A stretch of DNA of 64,000 nt. It comes from an uncultured Clostridia bacterium. GTDB lineage: Bacteria > Bacillota > Clostridia > Saccharofermentanales > Saccharofermentanaceae. Positions 42,489 to 51,113 of the stretch are shown piece after piece. The notes under the pieces are model-generated. The model saw only the letters and a list, made by a program, of their open reading frames with translations, was not told the DNA's origin and did not search any database. Numbering within the stretch: position 1 is the first letter of the stretch; the number at the start of each line of letters is the position of its first letter. The stretch covers positions 310,001-374,000 of the forward strand of contig CAMJPC010000001.1 of assembly GCA_946407705.1 (NCBI GenBank), written 5' to 3'. The position numbers were made by a program, and so were the translations under genes.

Positions 42489-43610
42489 TCAGGAGTAGTA
42501 GGATATTATGTCAGCATAGCAGGCAGGACAATGTTCCAGAGGACCGGGGCCGGGTAACGGCGTACCGCAGAACGGGCAGGTCTCAGGACCTTTTACGGGT
42601 TGCGCAGCAGCAGCAGGAGCTGCCAAAGGATTACCCATACCCATATTGGCTGATACGGCAGCAGCCATGCCAATCCCTGCTAAGCCGCCAATGGCTCCTG
42701 ACGGATTTGAGCCTGCAGCTTTGACTCCGTCAGTGATCCCCATTTTAACCAGTGCCTGTAAAGCCTCGGGATTATCAGCGTAGATCTTCGACGTCTGGTA
42801 TTGTGCAACACGTCTTCTTGATTCGTCATCGAGAGTCAGATCGGTAAGCGCTATCGTCTCGACTACCATTCCGCGCATGTCATACCATTGTTTTGAAATG
42901 GTCTCATTTACTGCATCTTTAACCTTGCTCTTGTTTGCGAAAAGCAGCGGGAACGGCATCTTATCGCGGACAGCGCAGAGATTCAATGCTTCCTGCATGT
43001 GATCCTGTACTTCCAGGAACGGCATTTTCGGGCTCGAAGGCGAACCCATGATATCGTAAACGCTCGTGTCCTTTCCCGTCAGCTTGAAAAACCTGACCGG
43101 GTCAACGATCCTGAACGAGAATGTGATCCTGAATTTAAGATACAGCGTTCCGTAATACGGATCGGGATAAGGAACATTCAGGAACTCATTGCAGGTCTGG
43201 TTCATTATCTCGAGGCCGTTGACGTAATAGATCCTCTGGCTCTTCGGGACTTCGCCCGCGAACTTGATCCTGTCGAAAACATCACCGAAAACACTGCTTC
43301 CGCCGCCTGAAAGGATCGAGCCGGAAGAAGAGTTCTGCCAGGTATAAAGGCCCGGTGTGGTAACAGTGTCAACGACCTTGCCGCCGTCGATCATGAGAGC
43401 ATATGTGCCTTCAGGAACGATTATCTTTGAGCCTGCAGAGATGATCTCGCTGCTGCCCTGGTTGCGGCCATTGGAATTCATCTTGTAAGCGCGCTTGACG
43501 AGCATGGTCTGACCCAAAGAATCAGTTCTGAATGCCTCAAGATACTGGTCTTTTATTTCCGAGTTTATCGAATCAGAAATTACTCCGGTAATGTTACTGA
43601 TAAATCCCAT
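42489..43610 (-). CDS. SPFH-domain protein with C-terminal zinc ribbon (YdjI-like)
   Basis: The 373-residue protein starts MGFISNITGVISDSI and contains a band-7/SPFH core (about 35-290) of the virion core protein-like subgroup. An Ala/Gly/Pro-rich linker and a zinc ribbon (CPFCGTP, CPACYAD) at about 340-370 follow. It has no membrane span. YdjI of B. subtilis is a similar protein tied to envelope stress and membrane domains. A helper gene is not visible next to it. Confidence 0.88.
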   Translation of the reverse strand: MGFISNITGVISDSINSEIKDQYLEAFRTDSLGQTMLVKRAYKMNSNGRNQGSSEIISAGSKIIVPEGTYALMIDGGKVVDTVTTPGLYTWQNSSSGSILSGGGSSVFGDVFDRIKFAGEVPKSQRIYYVNGLEIMNQTCNEFLNVPYPDPYYGTLYLKFRITFSFRIVDPVRFFKLTGKDTSVYDIMGSPSSPKMPFLEVQDHMQEALNLCAVRDKMPFPLLFANKSKVKDAVNETISKQWYDMRGMVVETIALTDLTLDDESRRRVAQYQTSKIYADNPEALQALVKMGITDGVKAAGSNPSGAIGGLAGIGMAAAVSANMGMGNPLAAPAAAAQPVKGPETCPFCGTPLPGPGPLEHCPACYADIISYYS

Positions 43611-43809
43611 TTTCTGTCTTCCCGATATTCAAGAATGGTTTAATTATACCATTTTGCCATTTGAGCCATAACACTCGAAAGTCCTTATTTTTCAACATTA
43701 CTCACTTTGTGTCCTGTTTATTTTTTCATGTTTTTTCCAATTACTCAATGTATGACGTACCCGCAAGTGGTGTAAGATGTTACTATCCGCTCGTAAGGAG
43801 GTACAGGAA

Positions 43810-44418
43810 ATGGATCCTATCAGGATTGGTGCTTTTCTAAAAGAATTAAGAAAAGAACGTAATATGACTCAGGAAGCGATTGCCGGCAAGTTCGGCGTTA
43901 CGCAAAGATCTGTATCGCGTTGGGAAAACGGAACTACGATGCCGGATATCAGTATATTAATAGAACTGGCTGATTTTTATGACGTCGACATCCGGGATCT
44001 CCTTCGCGGAGAAAGGAAAGTTGAAAACATGGATACTGACATGAAAGAAACGTTGGAAATGGTAGCCGAATACACGGAAGCCGATAAGGCCCAATTATTA
44101 AAGAAGGTCTATATCTGCGGTCAGGGCACGCTGATCACTTCGCTGGTCTTATTTATCGTGCACTTCATTTCGAATTTTACAAATGAACTCGTACTTACTC
44201 CCATAATACTGATAATCACCTGCGGTATCTTCGGACTCAACACCATGCTGGCAGGCCTTCAGCTCAAAGGCAAGATGAGCAAAGAGAGGAAAAAGAAGCT
44301 TCTCCGCATTACTATCACCATTTGGATCGTAGTAGCAGTTCTCCTCGTGATCTTCATGACATTCATCTTACCCAAGATCCTGGTAGATGTACTTGGCATG
44401 GGAACACCTGTTGCTTGA
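43810..44418 (+). CDS. Membrane-anchored XRE-family regulator
   Basis: Residues 1-70 are a Cro/CI helix-turn-helix (LKELRKERNMTQEAIAGKFG, then SVSRWENGTTMPD). The C-terminal half has three hydrophobic segments (about 112-135, 137-158, 175-198). A DNA-binding head on a membrane part suggests a membrane-tethered sensor-regulator. The ATG at 43810 has GGAGG 8 bases upstream; an earlier in-frame ATG would place that site inside the gene. 202 residues, ending at a strong terminator. Confidence 0.87.
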   Translation: MDPIRIGAFLKELRKERNMTQEAIAGKFGVTQRSVSRWENGTTMPDISILIELADFYDVDIRDLLRGERKVENMDTDMKETLEMVAEYTEADKAQLLKKVYICGQGTLITSLVLFIVHFISNFTNELVLTPIILIITCGIFGLNTMLAGLQLKGKMSKERKKKLLRITITIWIVVAVLLVIFMTFILPKILVDVLGMGTPVA

Positions 44419-44447
44419 CGACGTGTTTATTTATCCGCAAATATACG

Positions 44448-44480
44448 GCCTTGAGACCATATGGTTTCAAGGCTGTTTTT
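44448..44480 (+). terminator. Terminator after the XRE gene
   Basis: The stem GCCTTGAGACC/GGTTTCAAGGC around ATAT is followed by TGTTTTT. It also overlaps the 3' end of the convergent HD gene. Confidence 0.85.
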
Positions 44481-45057
44481 ATTCTAATCCGGTTTCTTTA
44501 TTAAGTTCTTCCAGAAACTGTTCCAGAAACTCATGACGTTCCTTGGCAAGAGAACGTGCTTCACTTGTATTAAGGTTTTCTTCGAGGAGAAGGAGTTTAT
44601 CATGAAAGTGTTTTACTGAATCTTCTATGCTGCGCCCGTTCCTGCCGCCATAAGCAAACGTCCGTGCTATTCCGATGGCACCCATGGCATCCAGGCGGTC
44701 AGCATCCTGAACGATCCTTCCTTCAAGAGTATCCGGAGTCTTGCCTTTATTCTTGCTGAACGATACGGCTTCGATGATCCTGACTATCTCTTCGGCAATC
44801 TCTTCCGGAACGTTCTTTTCCTTCAGGAAGGTTCTTGCGTTATAGTTATTCTCCGTCTGAAAGAGTTTATGGTCATCAACGTCGTGAAGCAGAGAAGCCA
44901 AAGCCACAAGTTCAACGTCTGCCTCCAGATAGCTTTCCGCTATTCTCATTGCATTCTTATACACGCGTATCGAATGGCAGGCATCGTGTCCGTCAGCATT
45001 GCCTGCGAAAAGCGTTTCAATATATCTTATGGCATCATTGGTCAGTGAATCAGTCAT
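44479..45057 (-). CDS. HD-domain phosphohydrolase (YedJ/YpgQ type)
   Basis: The 192-residue soluble metal-dependent hydrolase carries the HD metal ligands: HDACHSIRV (first His), LLHDVDDHK (His-Asp) and a late Asp in IVQDADRLDAMG. Enzymes of this type cleave nucleotide phosphates, but the substrate here is unknown. It overlaps the upstream membrane gene by 4 bases (ATGA), indicating translational coupling. Confidence 0.9.
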   Translation of the reverse strand: MTDSLTNDAIRYIETLFAGNADGHDACHSIRVYKNAMRIAESYLEADVELVALASLLHDVDDHKLFQTENNYNARTFLKEKNVPEEIAEEIVRIIEAVSFSKNKGKTPDTLEGRIVQDADRLDAMGAIGIARTFAYGGRNGRSIEDSVKHFHDKLLLLEENLNTSEARSLAKERHEFLEQFLEELNKETGLE

Positions 45058-45668
45058 GGTTTTACATCATTGCTTTCTGCATTCTTTCTTTTGTGTGCCA
45101 GTCTGTTCAGGCAAAGAAACAACGCACCCACTGCGAACATCATGACATAGAAGACCAGACCGATGATCAAAGCGTCTGTTATGCTGACTTCACCCGGCTT
45201 GAAAAATCCGTAAACAAAACTGCCCCTGATGTTACCCAGAATATAGTCGAACAGCAGATAAAGAAGCATCAGTACCGGTGTGGGCAAAAGCTTCTTCACC
45301 GTCTTCTTTTTGCTCTCGTTACAGAAGAGAATGTAACTCAGGATAAACAGAACGGGAGCTACCGCATGAAGATAGAAAAACGCTCCCTTGAAGTTCATGT
45401 GATAAGCCCCGGACAAGCTTCCCATGCAGATCGCGAAGACAAAGAATATGCCGACTGCTATATTTCTGTAGAACAAACCCGGAACGCTTTTACCTTTGAG
45501 TTTAAGAATTCCGTCTGTTATGAGCAGCATTCCGCCGAACGAATTTGAGATGCATGTGAACTCGACAAGATATTCCGGGATCGGCATATAACCGATCAGA
45601 ACGGCAACGAGCATGGAAATGCCCAATACGATCTTTATAAAAGAGATTATCTTACTATCTGTTTTCAT
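45054..45668 (-). CDS. Six-span membrane protein, possibly Pr6Pr family
   Basis: The 204 residues have about six hydrophobic spans, a conserved-looking TCISNSFGGMLLITDGI early segment and a Lys/Arg-rich tail. This resembles the Pr6Pr (rhomboid-unrelated FAR-17a/AIG1-like) membrane proteins, but the call is tentative. It is coupled to the HD phosphohydrolase by a 4-base overlap. Confidence 0.75.
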   Translation of the reverse strand: MKTDSKIISFIKIVLGISMLVAVLIGYMPIPEYLVEFTCISNSFGGMLLITDGILKLKGKSVPGLFYRNIAVGIFFVFAICMGSLSGAYHMNFKGAFFYLHAVAPVLFILSYILFCNESKKKTVKKLLPTPVLMLLYLLFDYILGNIRGSFVYGFFKPGEVSITDALIIGLVFYVMMFAVGALFLCLNRLAHKRKNAESNDVKP

Positions 45669-45702
45669 TTTCGATTACCTGCATCAGCAGTATATTTAAT
45701 GC

Positions 45703-46443
45703 TCAAGGAAAGATGCTGCCTGTTCCCAGCATGACCCTTATGATACCGATAACGATCAGATGTGCAGGATAGTACAGGTAGAAGAACCACTTCATTCCCT
45801 TCCACTGCCCTCTTTCACCGTTGTACTGCTTCAAAATGGGGAGTGACAATAATGTGGCCATCTGAAGGATTCCATATGGCTTATCCATAAAGATGAAATA
45901 CACAGAAGCATAGATGGCCGTCCATATAAGCAGGGTCAAAGACTGTTTCTTAAAATCATCCCTGTGCAGATACAGGAAGACCGGACACATTGCGGCGACC
46001 GTTGACCAGTCTGACGGGAACGTGATGAAACAGATCAGTATGATAAGAACTATCTTGGCCCATTTTGTGAGTTTTTCCGTGGTGAAGATAACCATCAGAA
46101 CAACAGACCATGCCAGTGACCACATGACGCTCGTCATATTGAACATGCCGTTCGGGATAAACGGTATTCCGCCTGCAAAGTTAAATGCGAAATGGGATAT
46201 CACCGCAAAGACGAATAGTCTCAGGATATACTTCTTTACATTTCTCGTGTAGTGAAATCCTTCTGCTATAAAGAACCACATGATGGGAGCCGTCAGTCTT
46301 CCTATCACATGCAGAGCCATTACCCACCAGATCTTCTGAAAGCCGGGGAACAACAGCCACGTAACATGGTCGATCGTCATAGCGATGATCGCGATAAACT
46401 TGATCTGATTTGAATTCAGACCCTTCTTCTCTAATGTATCCAT
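45703..46443 (-). CDS. TraX-family membrane protein
   Basis: The 246-residue integral membrane protein starts with GLNSNQIKFIAIIAMTIDH and contains HVIGRLTAPIMWFFIAEGF, both typical of the TraX family. TraX acetylates pilin in F plasmids, but chromosomal Firmicute homologues have unknown roles. I chose the ATG at 46443 with an AAGGGATGGG ribosome region; it overlaps the preceding gene by 13 bases. An acetylating role on the pilins of this cell would be speculation. Confidence 0.88.
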   Translation of the reverse strand: MDTLEKKGLNSNQIKFIAIIAMTIDHVTWLLFPGFQKIWWVMALHVIGRLTAPIMWFFIAEGFHYTRNVKKYILRLFVFAVISHFAFNFAGGIPFIPNGMFNMTSVMWSLAWSVVLMVIFTTEKLTKWAKIVLIILICFITFPSDWSTVAAMCPVFLYLHRDDFKKQSLTLLIWTAIYASVYFIFMDKPYGILQMATLLSLPILKQYNGERGQWKGMKWFFYLYYPAHLIVIGIIRVMLGTGSIFP

Positions 46444-47090
46444 TCCCATCCCTTCTGTTTCCTTAAGAATGATATCAACATAAGAATATAGCACACTGTC
46501 TTAGGAAGCATAAGCATTCCGAGCATCGGAAGCAAAGATGCAAAGACCGCGACCGGAATGTAGAACAGAAATGAAAGCGCGGCATAAAGCCACAAACGGC
46601 TTAAATGCCTGTCTTCCTTGCGGACGTTGAAATAGATGAAGACTATGATCAAGCCTATCGCTATGAACGGGAGGTTACGCAGAACACCCCACAAGATTGA
46701 ACCCTCACCGGTAAACCAGTTGTTTCCCGGCGCAAGGCAAAGAGCGATCCTTAGAGCTGCCAGAACATAGAGAATCATGCCAATGTTCTTTGTGGTTTTA
46801 TCTGACTTGTCATAGACTTTTTTGTAAAGCAGGAATACGAGGATATAGAAGATCGTCATCGTAATGGAAGTAACAAGCTTTCCGAATCCCAGATACCAGG
46901 TCAGATCCTTGCCGATGAAGTAGTTCAGGACTCTGGGCACCAGGTGAAATGAATCACCGATACCAAGCACAAGAGCAGCCGTTCCCATAAGGACATCGTT
47001 ATTGTTACGGCGCCTTATCAGGATCAGGATACCTGTCAGTATGGCGAAAACAAGATACAAAATATCAAATGTGGATTCACCGTATTTCAT
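46431..47090 (-). CDS. Multi-span membrane protein, unknown
   Basis: The 219 residues have about seven hydrophobic segments (8-24, 34-50, 65-88, 103-120, 135-155, 165-185, 190-208). They start with FDILYLVFAILTGILILI and contain a GIGDSFHLVPRVLNYF segment. It is co-transcribed with the TraX-like gene and divergent from the diguanylate cyclases. No function is assigned. Confidence 0.8.
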   Translation of the reverse strand: MKYGESTFDILYLVFAILTGILILIRRRNNNDVLMGTAALVLGIGDSFHLVPRVLNYFIGKDLTWYLGFGKLVTSITMTIFYILVFLLYKKVYDKSDKTTKNIGMILYVLAALRIALCLAPGNNWFTGEGSILWGVLRNLPFIAIGLIIVFIYFNVRKEDRHLSRLWLYAALSFLFYIPVAVFASLLPMLGMLMLPKTVCYILMLISFLRKQKGWEWIH

Positions 47091-47207
47091 GATTCACCTG
47101 TCTCTGGATAAATAGTCTGACGTCCTCATTATATCAAGTTTGTGAGAGCGTAACTTCAGTTCAAACTTTATTAATTATCAAATAATACATATTTTTTTAT
47201 TAAGGAT

Positions 47208-47213
47208 TATAAT
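47208..47213 (+). promoter_or_regulatory. -10 box six bases before the cyclase start codon
   Basis: A perfect TATAAT ends 6 bases before the ATG, so transcription would begin at about the first codon. The upstream -35 region is only AT-rich. This suggests a leaderless mRNA, or that the real start is downstream. Confidence 0.45.
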
Positions 47214-47219
47214 TTAGAC

Positions 47220-48371
47220 ATGATTATGGATTATACATGGTTTTATGTTGAATCAAACATTGTAAGCATCATTATCTTCGTGATGATGTTGTTTAGAGAA
47301 TTGGGCACTGTCGGCCGTCAGTCGAAGCAGGTCATCTTCATCAACATCATCTTTGCCCACATCATGTACTTCTTAAGCGATATTTGCTGGGCGCTGATCC
47401 TCGGAGAATATCTGCCGAGCATTCCCTTTCTGGTATCGGCAGTAAATATCTTAAATGCGATCTTGCTAAGCGCCATTACCGGGTTCTGGTTCGTATATGC
47501 CGAGCTTTCGCAGGGCGAAGAATACATAACGAGATTCAAGATAAGATTATTGATCCTCGCGCCTGCGATGATTTCCGCATTGGTAATGCTGATCCTGTTT
47601 GTTTTCTTCCCCAAGACCGTTCTGACTGAGGATTTCAAACTCACGCTGGCTTATTACATTGTTTTCCTGAGCATGCCGGTTTTATACATCATCGCCAGCA
47701 CGGTAAGATCGTTCATCAGGGCTTTCAAAAAAGAAAACTATGCGTTCAGGTCAATTTATATCGCAAGCGCGATCTATCCCGCCGCGCTTGCTCTGGTAGG
47801 TGTTATCCAGACGCTCTGGGTCAAGGCTCCCATGTTCTGCCACGGCTGCTCGATCATGATGCTCTACGTTTACCTCACTTCATTGAATGACCAGGTATCG
47901 ATCGATGAGCTTACCAAACTCAACAACAGGACCCAGCTCAAGAAATACATAGCAAGCGAGGCTCAGAAACCGGCTTCCGATAAGAAGGACCGCTTTGTCC
48001 TCATGATCGACCTTAACAAATTCAAGCAGATAAACGATCATTTCGGACACATTGAAGGAGATTCTGCACTTAAGAGAGCATCTGACGCACTGAAGATATC
48101 CTGCTCAGAATGCCCGATCAAGACATTTATTGCAAGATATGGCGGCGATGAGTTTATAATAATCGCAAAGACAGAAAGCGAAGATCTGGTCAGGAAGCTT
48201 TGCAGCGACATCAAGGAAACGCTCATCCGGCTGAACAGAGATGCAGGCTCTAAGTATGAACTGACGGCCAGCATCGGATACGCCGGTTATTCCGGAGATA
48301 TAGAAAGCTTTCAGACGGCACTGGGTGAAGCAGACAAGGCACTATATAAGGAAAAGGCATTAAGGAAATGA
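47220..48371 (+). CDS. Membrane diguanylate cyclase
   Basis: Residues 1-215 contain about seven spans forming a membrane sensor. The GGDEF domain covers about 220-383, with DELTKLNNRTQL at its start and the active loop RYGGDEFIIIAK near 315. It should make cyclic-di-GMP from GTP. I see no clear RxxD inhibitory site five residues before GGDEF. It overlaps the second cyclase by 4 bases. No obvious ribosome site precedes the ATG. Confidence 0.92.
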   Translation: MIMDYTWFYVESNIVSIIIFVMMLFRELGTVGRQSKQVIFINIIFAHIMYFLSDICWALILGEYLPSIPFLVSAVNILNAILLSAITGFWFVYAELSQGEEYITRFKIRLLILAPAMISALVMLILFVFFPKTVLTEDFKLTLAYYIVFLSMPVLYIIASTVRSFIRAFKKENYAFRSIYIASAIYPAALALVGVIQTLWVKAPMFCHGCSIMMLYVYLTSLNDQVSIDELTKLNNRTQLKKYIASEAQKPASDKKDRFVLMIDLNKFKQINDHFGHIEGDSALKRASDALKISCSECPIKTFIARYGGDEFIIIAKTESEDLVRKLCSDIKETLIRLNRDAGSKYELTASIGYAGYSGDIESFQTALGEADKALYKEKALRK

Positions 48372-50287
48372 ACAACCGTATTGCTGTATTTACAAACGGA
48401 TTCAGCTATGAATTTATAGAACACATCGTGACTGGTCTCCGAAAAAAAGCCGCTGAAGACAGTGTTGACGTGTTTGTATTTGTTACCTATTGTTCCGCGA
48501 ACGAGAACGAACTTCAGAACAAGTGCCAGCTTAACATCTTCCATCTTCCTGAACCGGAAACTTTTGACGGAGCCGTAATGCTGACCAATACCTATAATTT
48601 CCCCGACGAGCAGGAACGCGTCTGCGCAAGGTTCCAGAGAGCCGGTGTTCCCATGCTCTCCATCGAGGTTGAAGTTCCCAACATGTCCTGCATAAAGACC
48701 GAGAATTATAAGGGTGTACGAGACCTCGCCACCCATCTCGTGGAACATCACAAAGCAAAAAAGATTATTTTCGTAAACGGCATTGAGGGTAATGTCGAGA
48801 ATTCTATCCGCCGTCAGGCGCTCATTGATGTTCTTAAAGAACATGACATGGAACTGTATGATGAATTTAAGTGCGATTTCGGATTCTATACCGCGTATCT
48901 TCAGATGAACTGGTTCCTTGATGCAGGAAGGGAACTCCCGGACGCGATCGTATGTGCAAATGACAACATGGCGTTAGGCATCAATTCAGCCCTCAACGAA
49001 CGCGGCTATTCCGTTCCCGAAGACGTCCTGTTGACCGGTTTCGACATGATCAAAGATGGCCAGATTACCTTCCCTATTCTTTCCACCGTCTCCCGCGGCT
49101 GGGACAAGTTCGGCGAATTAGCTTATGAGAAGCTTAAATATCAAATACAGAATCCGGATGAACGCTTTACTGAAGAGTATCAGTCTTATTTTGTACCGTC
49201 GGAAAGCTGCGGATGCCCCGTTTCCGAAGAGGCTCAGAGTAGACGTTACAATGCGATCAGGAACTCGTATTTCGAGACTCTCCAAGAGAGCATCCTTGAC
49301 ATATTCTTCCAGCGCATGCAGATCCCTCTGTCTTTTGCCGAGAGAAAGGAAGACTTTATCGATAAAGGTATCGAGAACACCGAAGACATACCTCAGATCG
49401 GTCCGGATTACTGTCTGTGTACCGAGCCTGAGTTTTTCGAACTCGATGATGACGAATATCCGGAAAGGATCCGCGGATACAGTTCACACATGGATATCCT
49501 TTATGAACTTCGTGAAGGCAAGCGCCTTACGCTCAGACAATTTGATTCGAAGGAGCTCTATCCGGGATATGCTCATGAGGAAGGCAGATCCAATCTATAT
49601 ATTTTCGCTCCTATGAACTATCTGAATTTCATCATCGGTTATATAGCCATTAAAAATTCACCAAAGCTACTTTACGATCTTGAGCTCGGTTCGTTCGTCA
49701 AGAACATGAATGCCCAGCTTTTCAGCATGCGCCGTCACATCTTCACCGAGCGCAAGAACATGGAGCTTAAGAAGATCTACATGACTGATGCCCTTACCGG
49801 ATTATACAACCGCATGGGTTGCGAGAAGGTCCTGTACGATTTCATCACGACACAGAAGGAACAGAATAAGAAGTCGATCCTCGTGTTTGCGGATATCGAC
49901 AGGATGAAGACAATTAACGACGTGTACGGACATCTGAACGGCGACTTCGCGATCAAGGCTACCGCCGAAGCATTCAGGACGTGCTCGCCGAATGAATGGC
50001 TCTTCGGCCGTTATGGCGGAGATGAGTTTATCGCGGTAGGACCGTACCCTCAGTATGTTTCGATCGATCATCTCATAAAGCAGATCTCAGAATCCATGAG
50101 CCGTATATTCAATTCGCTGAACCTCTCTTTCATTCTTCATGCAAGTATCGGTTTTGCAGTCATAGAACCCGGTGAAGATGCTTCCATCGAGGAATACATC
50201 GACCGTGCCGATAAATACATGTACGCGGAGAAAGAGAAATATCACAGTGTCATCGATTCGGCCAGTCCCCCGGCCAAACACGACTGA
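48368..50287 (+). CDS. Diguanylate cyclase with LacI-type ligand-binding sensor
   Basis: Residues 1-280 resemble the sugar-binding core of LacI/GalR regulators (periplasmic-binding-protein type I). There is no helix-turn-helix and no signal peptide: RIAVFTNGFSYEFIEHIVTG, then DAIVCANDNMALGI and PEDVLLTGFD. A middle region (about 290-470) holds Cys and acidic residues, and the GGDEF domain (about 475-630) carries RYGGDEFIAVG. It is probably a cytoplasmic metabolite-sensing cyclase, translationally coupled (ATGA) to the membrane cyclase. 639 residues. Confidence 0.92.
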   Translation: MNNRIAVFTNGFSYEFIEHIVTGLRKKAAEDSVDVFVFVTYCSANENELQNKCQLNIFHLPEPETFDGAVMLTNTYNFPDEQERVCARFQRAGVPMLSIEVEVPNMSCIKTENYKGVRDLATHLVEHHKAKKIIFVNGIEGNVENSIRRQALIDVLKEHDMELYDEFKCDFGFYTAYLQMNWFLDAGRELPDAIVCANDNMALGINSALNERGYSVPEDVLLTGFDMIKDGQITFPILSTVSRGWDKFGELAYEKLKYQIQNPDERFTEEYQSYFVPSESCGCPVSEEAQSRRYNAIRNSYFETLQESILDIFFQRMQIPLSFAERKEDFIDKGIENTEDIPQIGPDYCLCTEPEFFELDDDEYPERIRGYSSHMDILYELREGKRLTLRQFDSKELYPGYAHEEGRSNLYIFAPMNYLNFIIGYIAIKNSPKLLYDLELGSFVKNMNAQLFSMRRHIFTERKNMELKKIYMTDALTGLYNRMGCEKVLYDFITTQKEQNKKSILVFADIDRMKTINDVYGHLNGDFAIKATAEAFRTCSPNEWLFGRYGGDEFIAVGPYPQYVSIDHLIKQISESMSRIFNSLNLSFILHASIGFAVIEPGEDASIEEYIDRADKYMYAEKEKYHSVIDSASPPAKHD

Positions 50288-50288
50288 T

Positions 50289-50978
50289 TCATTTCTTTCT
50301 GGATTTTTTGCCAGTCTTCGTCAGTGAATTGTTATAGGCGTCAAACCAGAAGCTGTTGTTGGATTCCTCATAATAAGCGCCGACATTTGATCTTACGTTC
50401 TTATTGATCTTAAATGCCGTGTATTCCAAAGAATCCTGAGTCTCCTGCTCAGAAGGCTTGCCATACAGACCGAGGAGCTTCTCGGTAAATGCCAGATAGT
50501 ACTTGTGTATATCTTCCCTGCTTTCGAGATCTGCGCTGAAAGCCAATTCATACACTATGTCCTTATCCTTCATGGTCGTCAGAGTAAGATACTTGCAGGG
50601 TACGTTATCGATCTTGAGCTTGATTATCAATTCGTAGTTTGTATGGTCTTCAAGTGTCCGGGGATCGAGTCTTTCGAACTTCATGCCGAAAAACTCCTCG
50701 AAAAGGGCCTGAGCTGCATCAACATCCTTTCCAAGGGCCTGGACCATCACTTTGTAGACTTCCGAAAGCTCGTAATTGTTTAAGGGAGCCTCAGTGGTCG
50801 TGGTGGGTTCTTCTGTAGTTTCAGAAGTAGTCTCTTTAGTCGTTTCAGGAATGGTTTTTGTGGTTTCCGTCACCGTAGCTTTGTTGCTTTCAGCAGGTTT
50901 GCCCTCAGAACAGGAACAAACGGACATAACCACAGATGCAATAAGAACAAGTGCTATAAGCTTTGTACCCTTTTTCAT
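50289..50978 (-). CDS. Lipoprotein with Thr-rich linker, unknown
   Basis: A signal MKKGTKLIALVLIASVV with lipobox CSC or VCSC is followed by a Thr/Glu-rich linker (about 35-65) and a globular C-terminal domain of about 160 residues with YLTLTTMKDKDIVYELAF. I used the ATG at 50978 after a G-rich ribosome site. It converges on the second cyclase gene, 1 base apart. No family is recognised. Confidence 0.8.
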   Translation of the reverse strand: MKKGTKLIALVLIASVVMSVCSCSEGKPAESNKATVTETTKTIPETTKETTSETTEEPTTTTEAPLNNYELSEVYKVMVQALGKDVDAAQALFEEFFGMKFERLDPRTLEDHTNYELIIKLKIDNVPCKYLTLTTMKDKDIVYELAFSADLESREDIHKYYLAFTEKLLGLYGKPSEQETQDSLEYTAFKINKNVRSNVGAYYEESNNSFWFDAYNNSLTKTGKKSRKK

Positions 50979-51066
50979 GAGATCCACCCCCGGAGATTGT
51001 TTTTCCTAATTCTACCACCTTATCGGTGCAAACACTCAAGCATCTTAATTACATTCTGCCAGGTGC

Positions 51067-51072
51067 TATAAT
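51067..51072 (+). promoter_or_regulatory. -10 box of the 51.1-kb lipoprotein gene
   Basis: A perfect TATAAT lies about 40 bases before the chosen ATG, with a poor -35 (TTAATT, about 16 bases upstream). It includes the ATG of a longer in-frame start, which argues against that longer start. Confidence 0.45.
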
Positions 51073-51098
51073 GGACATATTAATTGAAAGGGATACTG

Positions 51099-51113
51099 AT
51101 GCCAAATCCATGA
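51099..51113 (+). other. Four-codon upstream ORF overlapping a lipoprotein start
   Basis: ATG-CCA-AAT-CCA-TGA lies 6 bases after AAAGGG, and its TGA overlaps the ATG of the lipoprotein gene. It may act as a mini-cistron that delivers ribosomes to the overlapping start. Confidence 0.35.

Noticed and set aside
45703..46443. TraX-like gene as evidence for a conjugative element
   Set aside because: No other transfer genes are nearby, and TraX-like proteins are common on Firmicute chromosomes.
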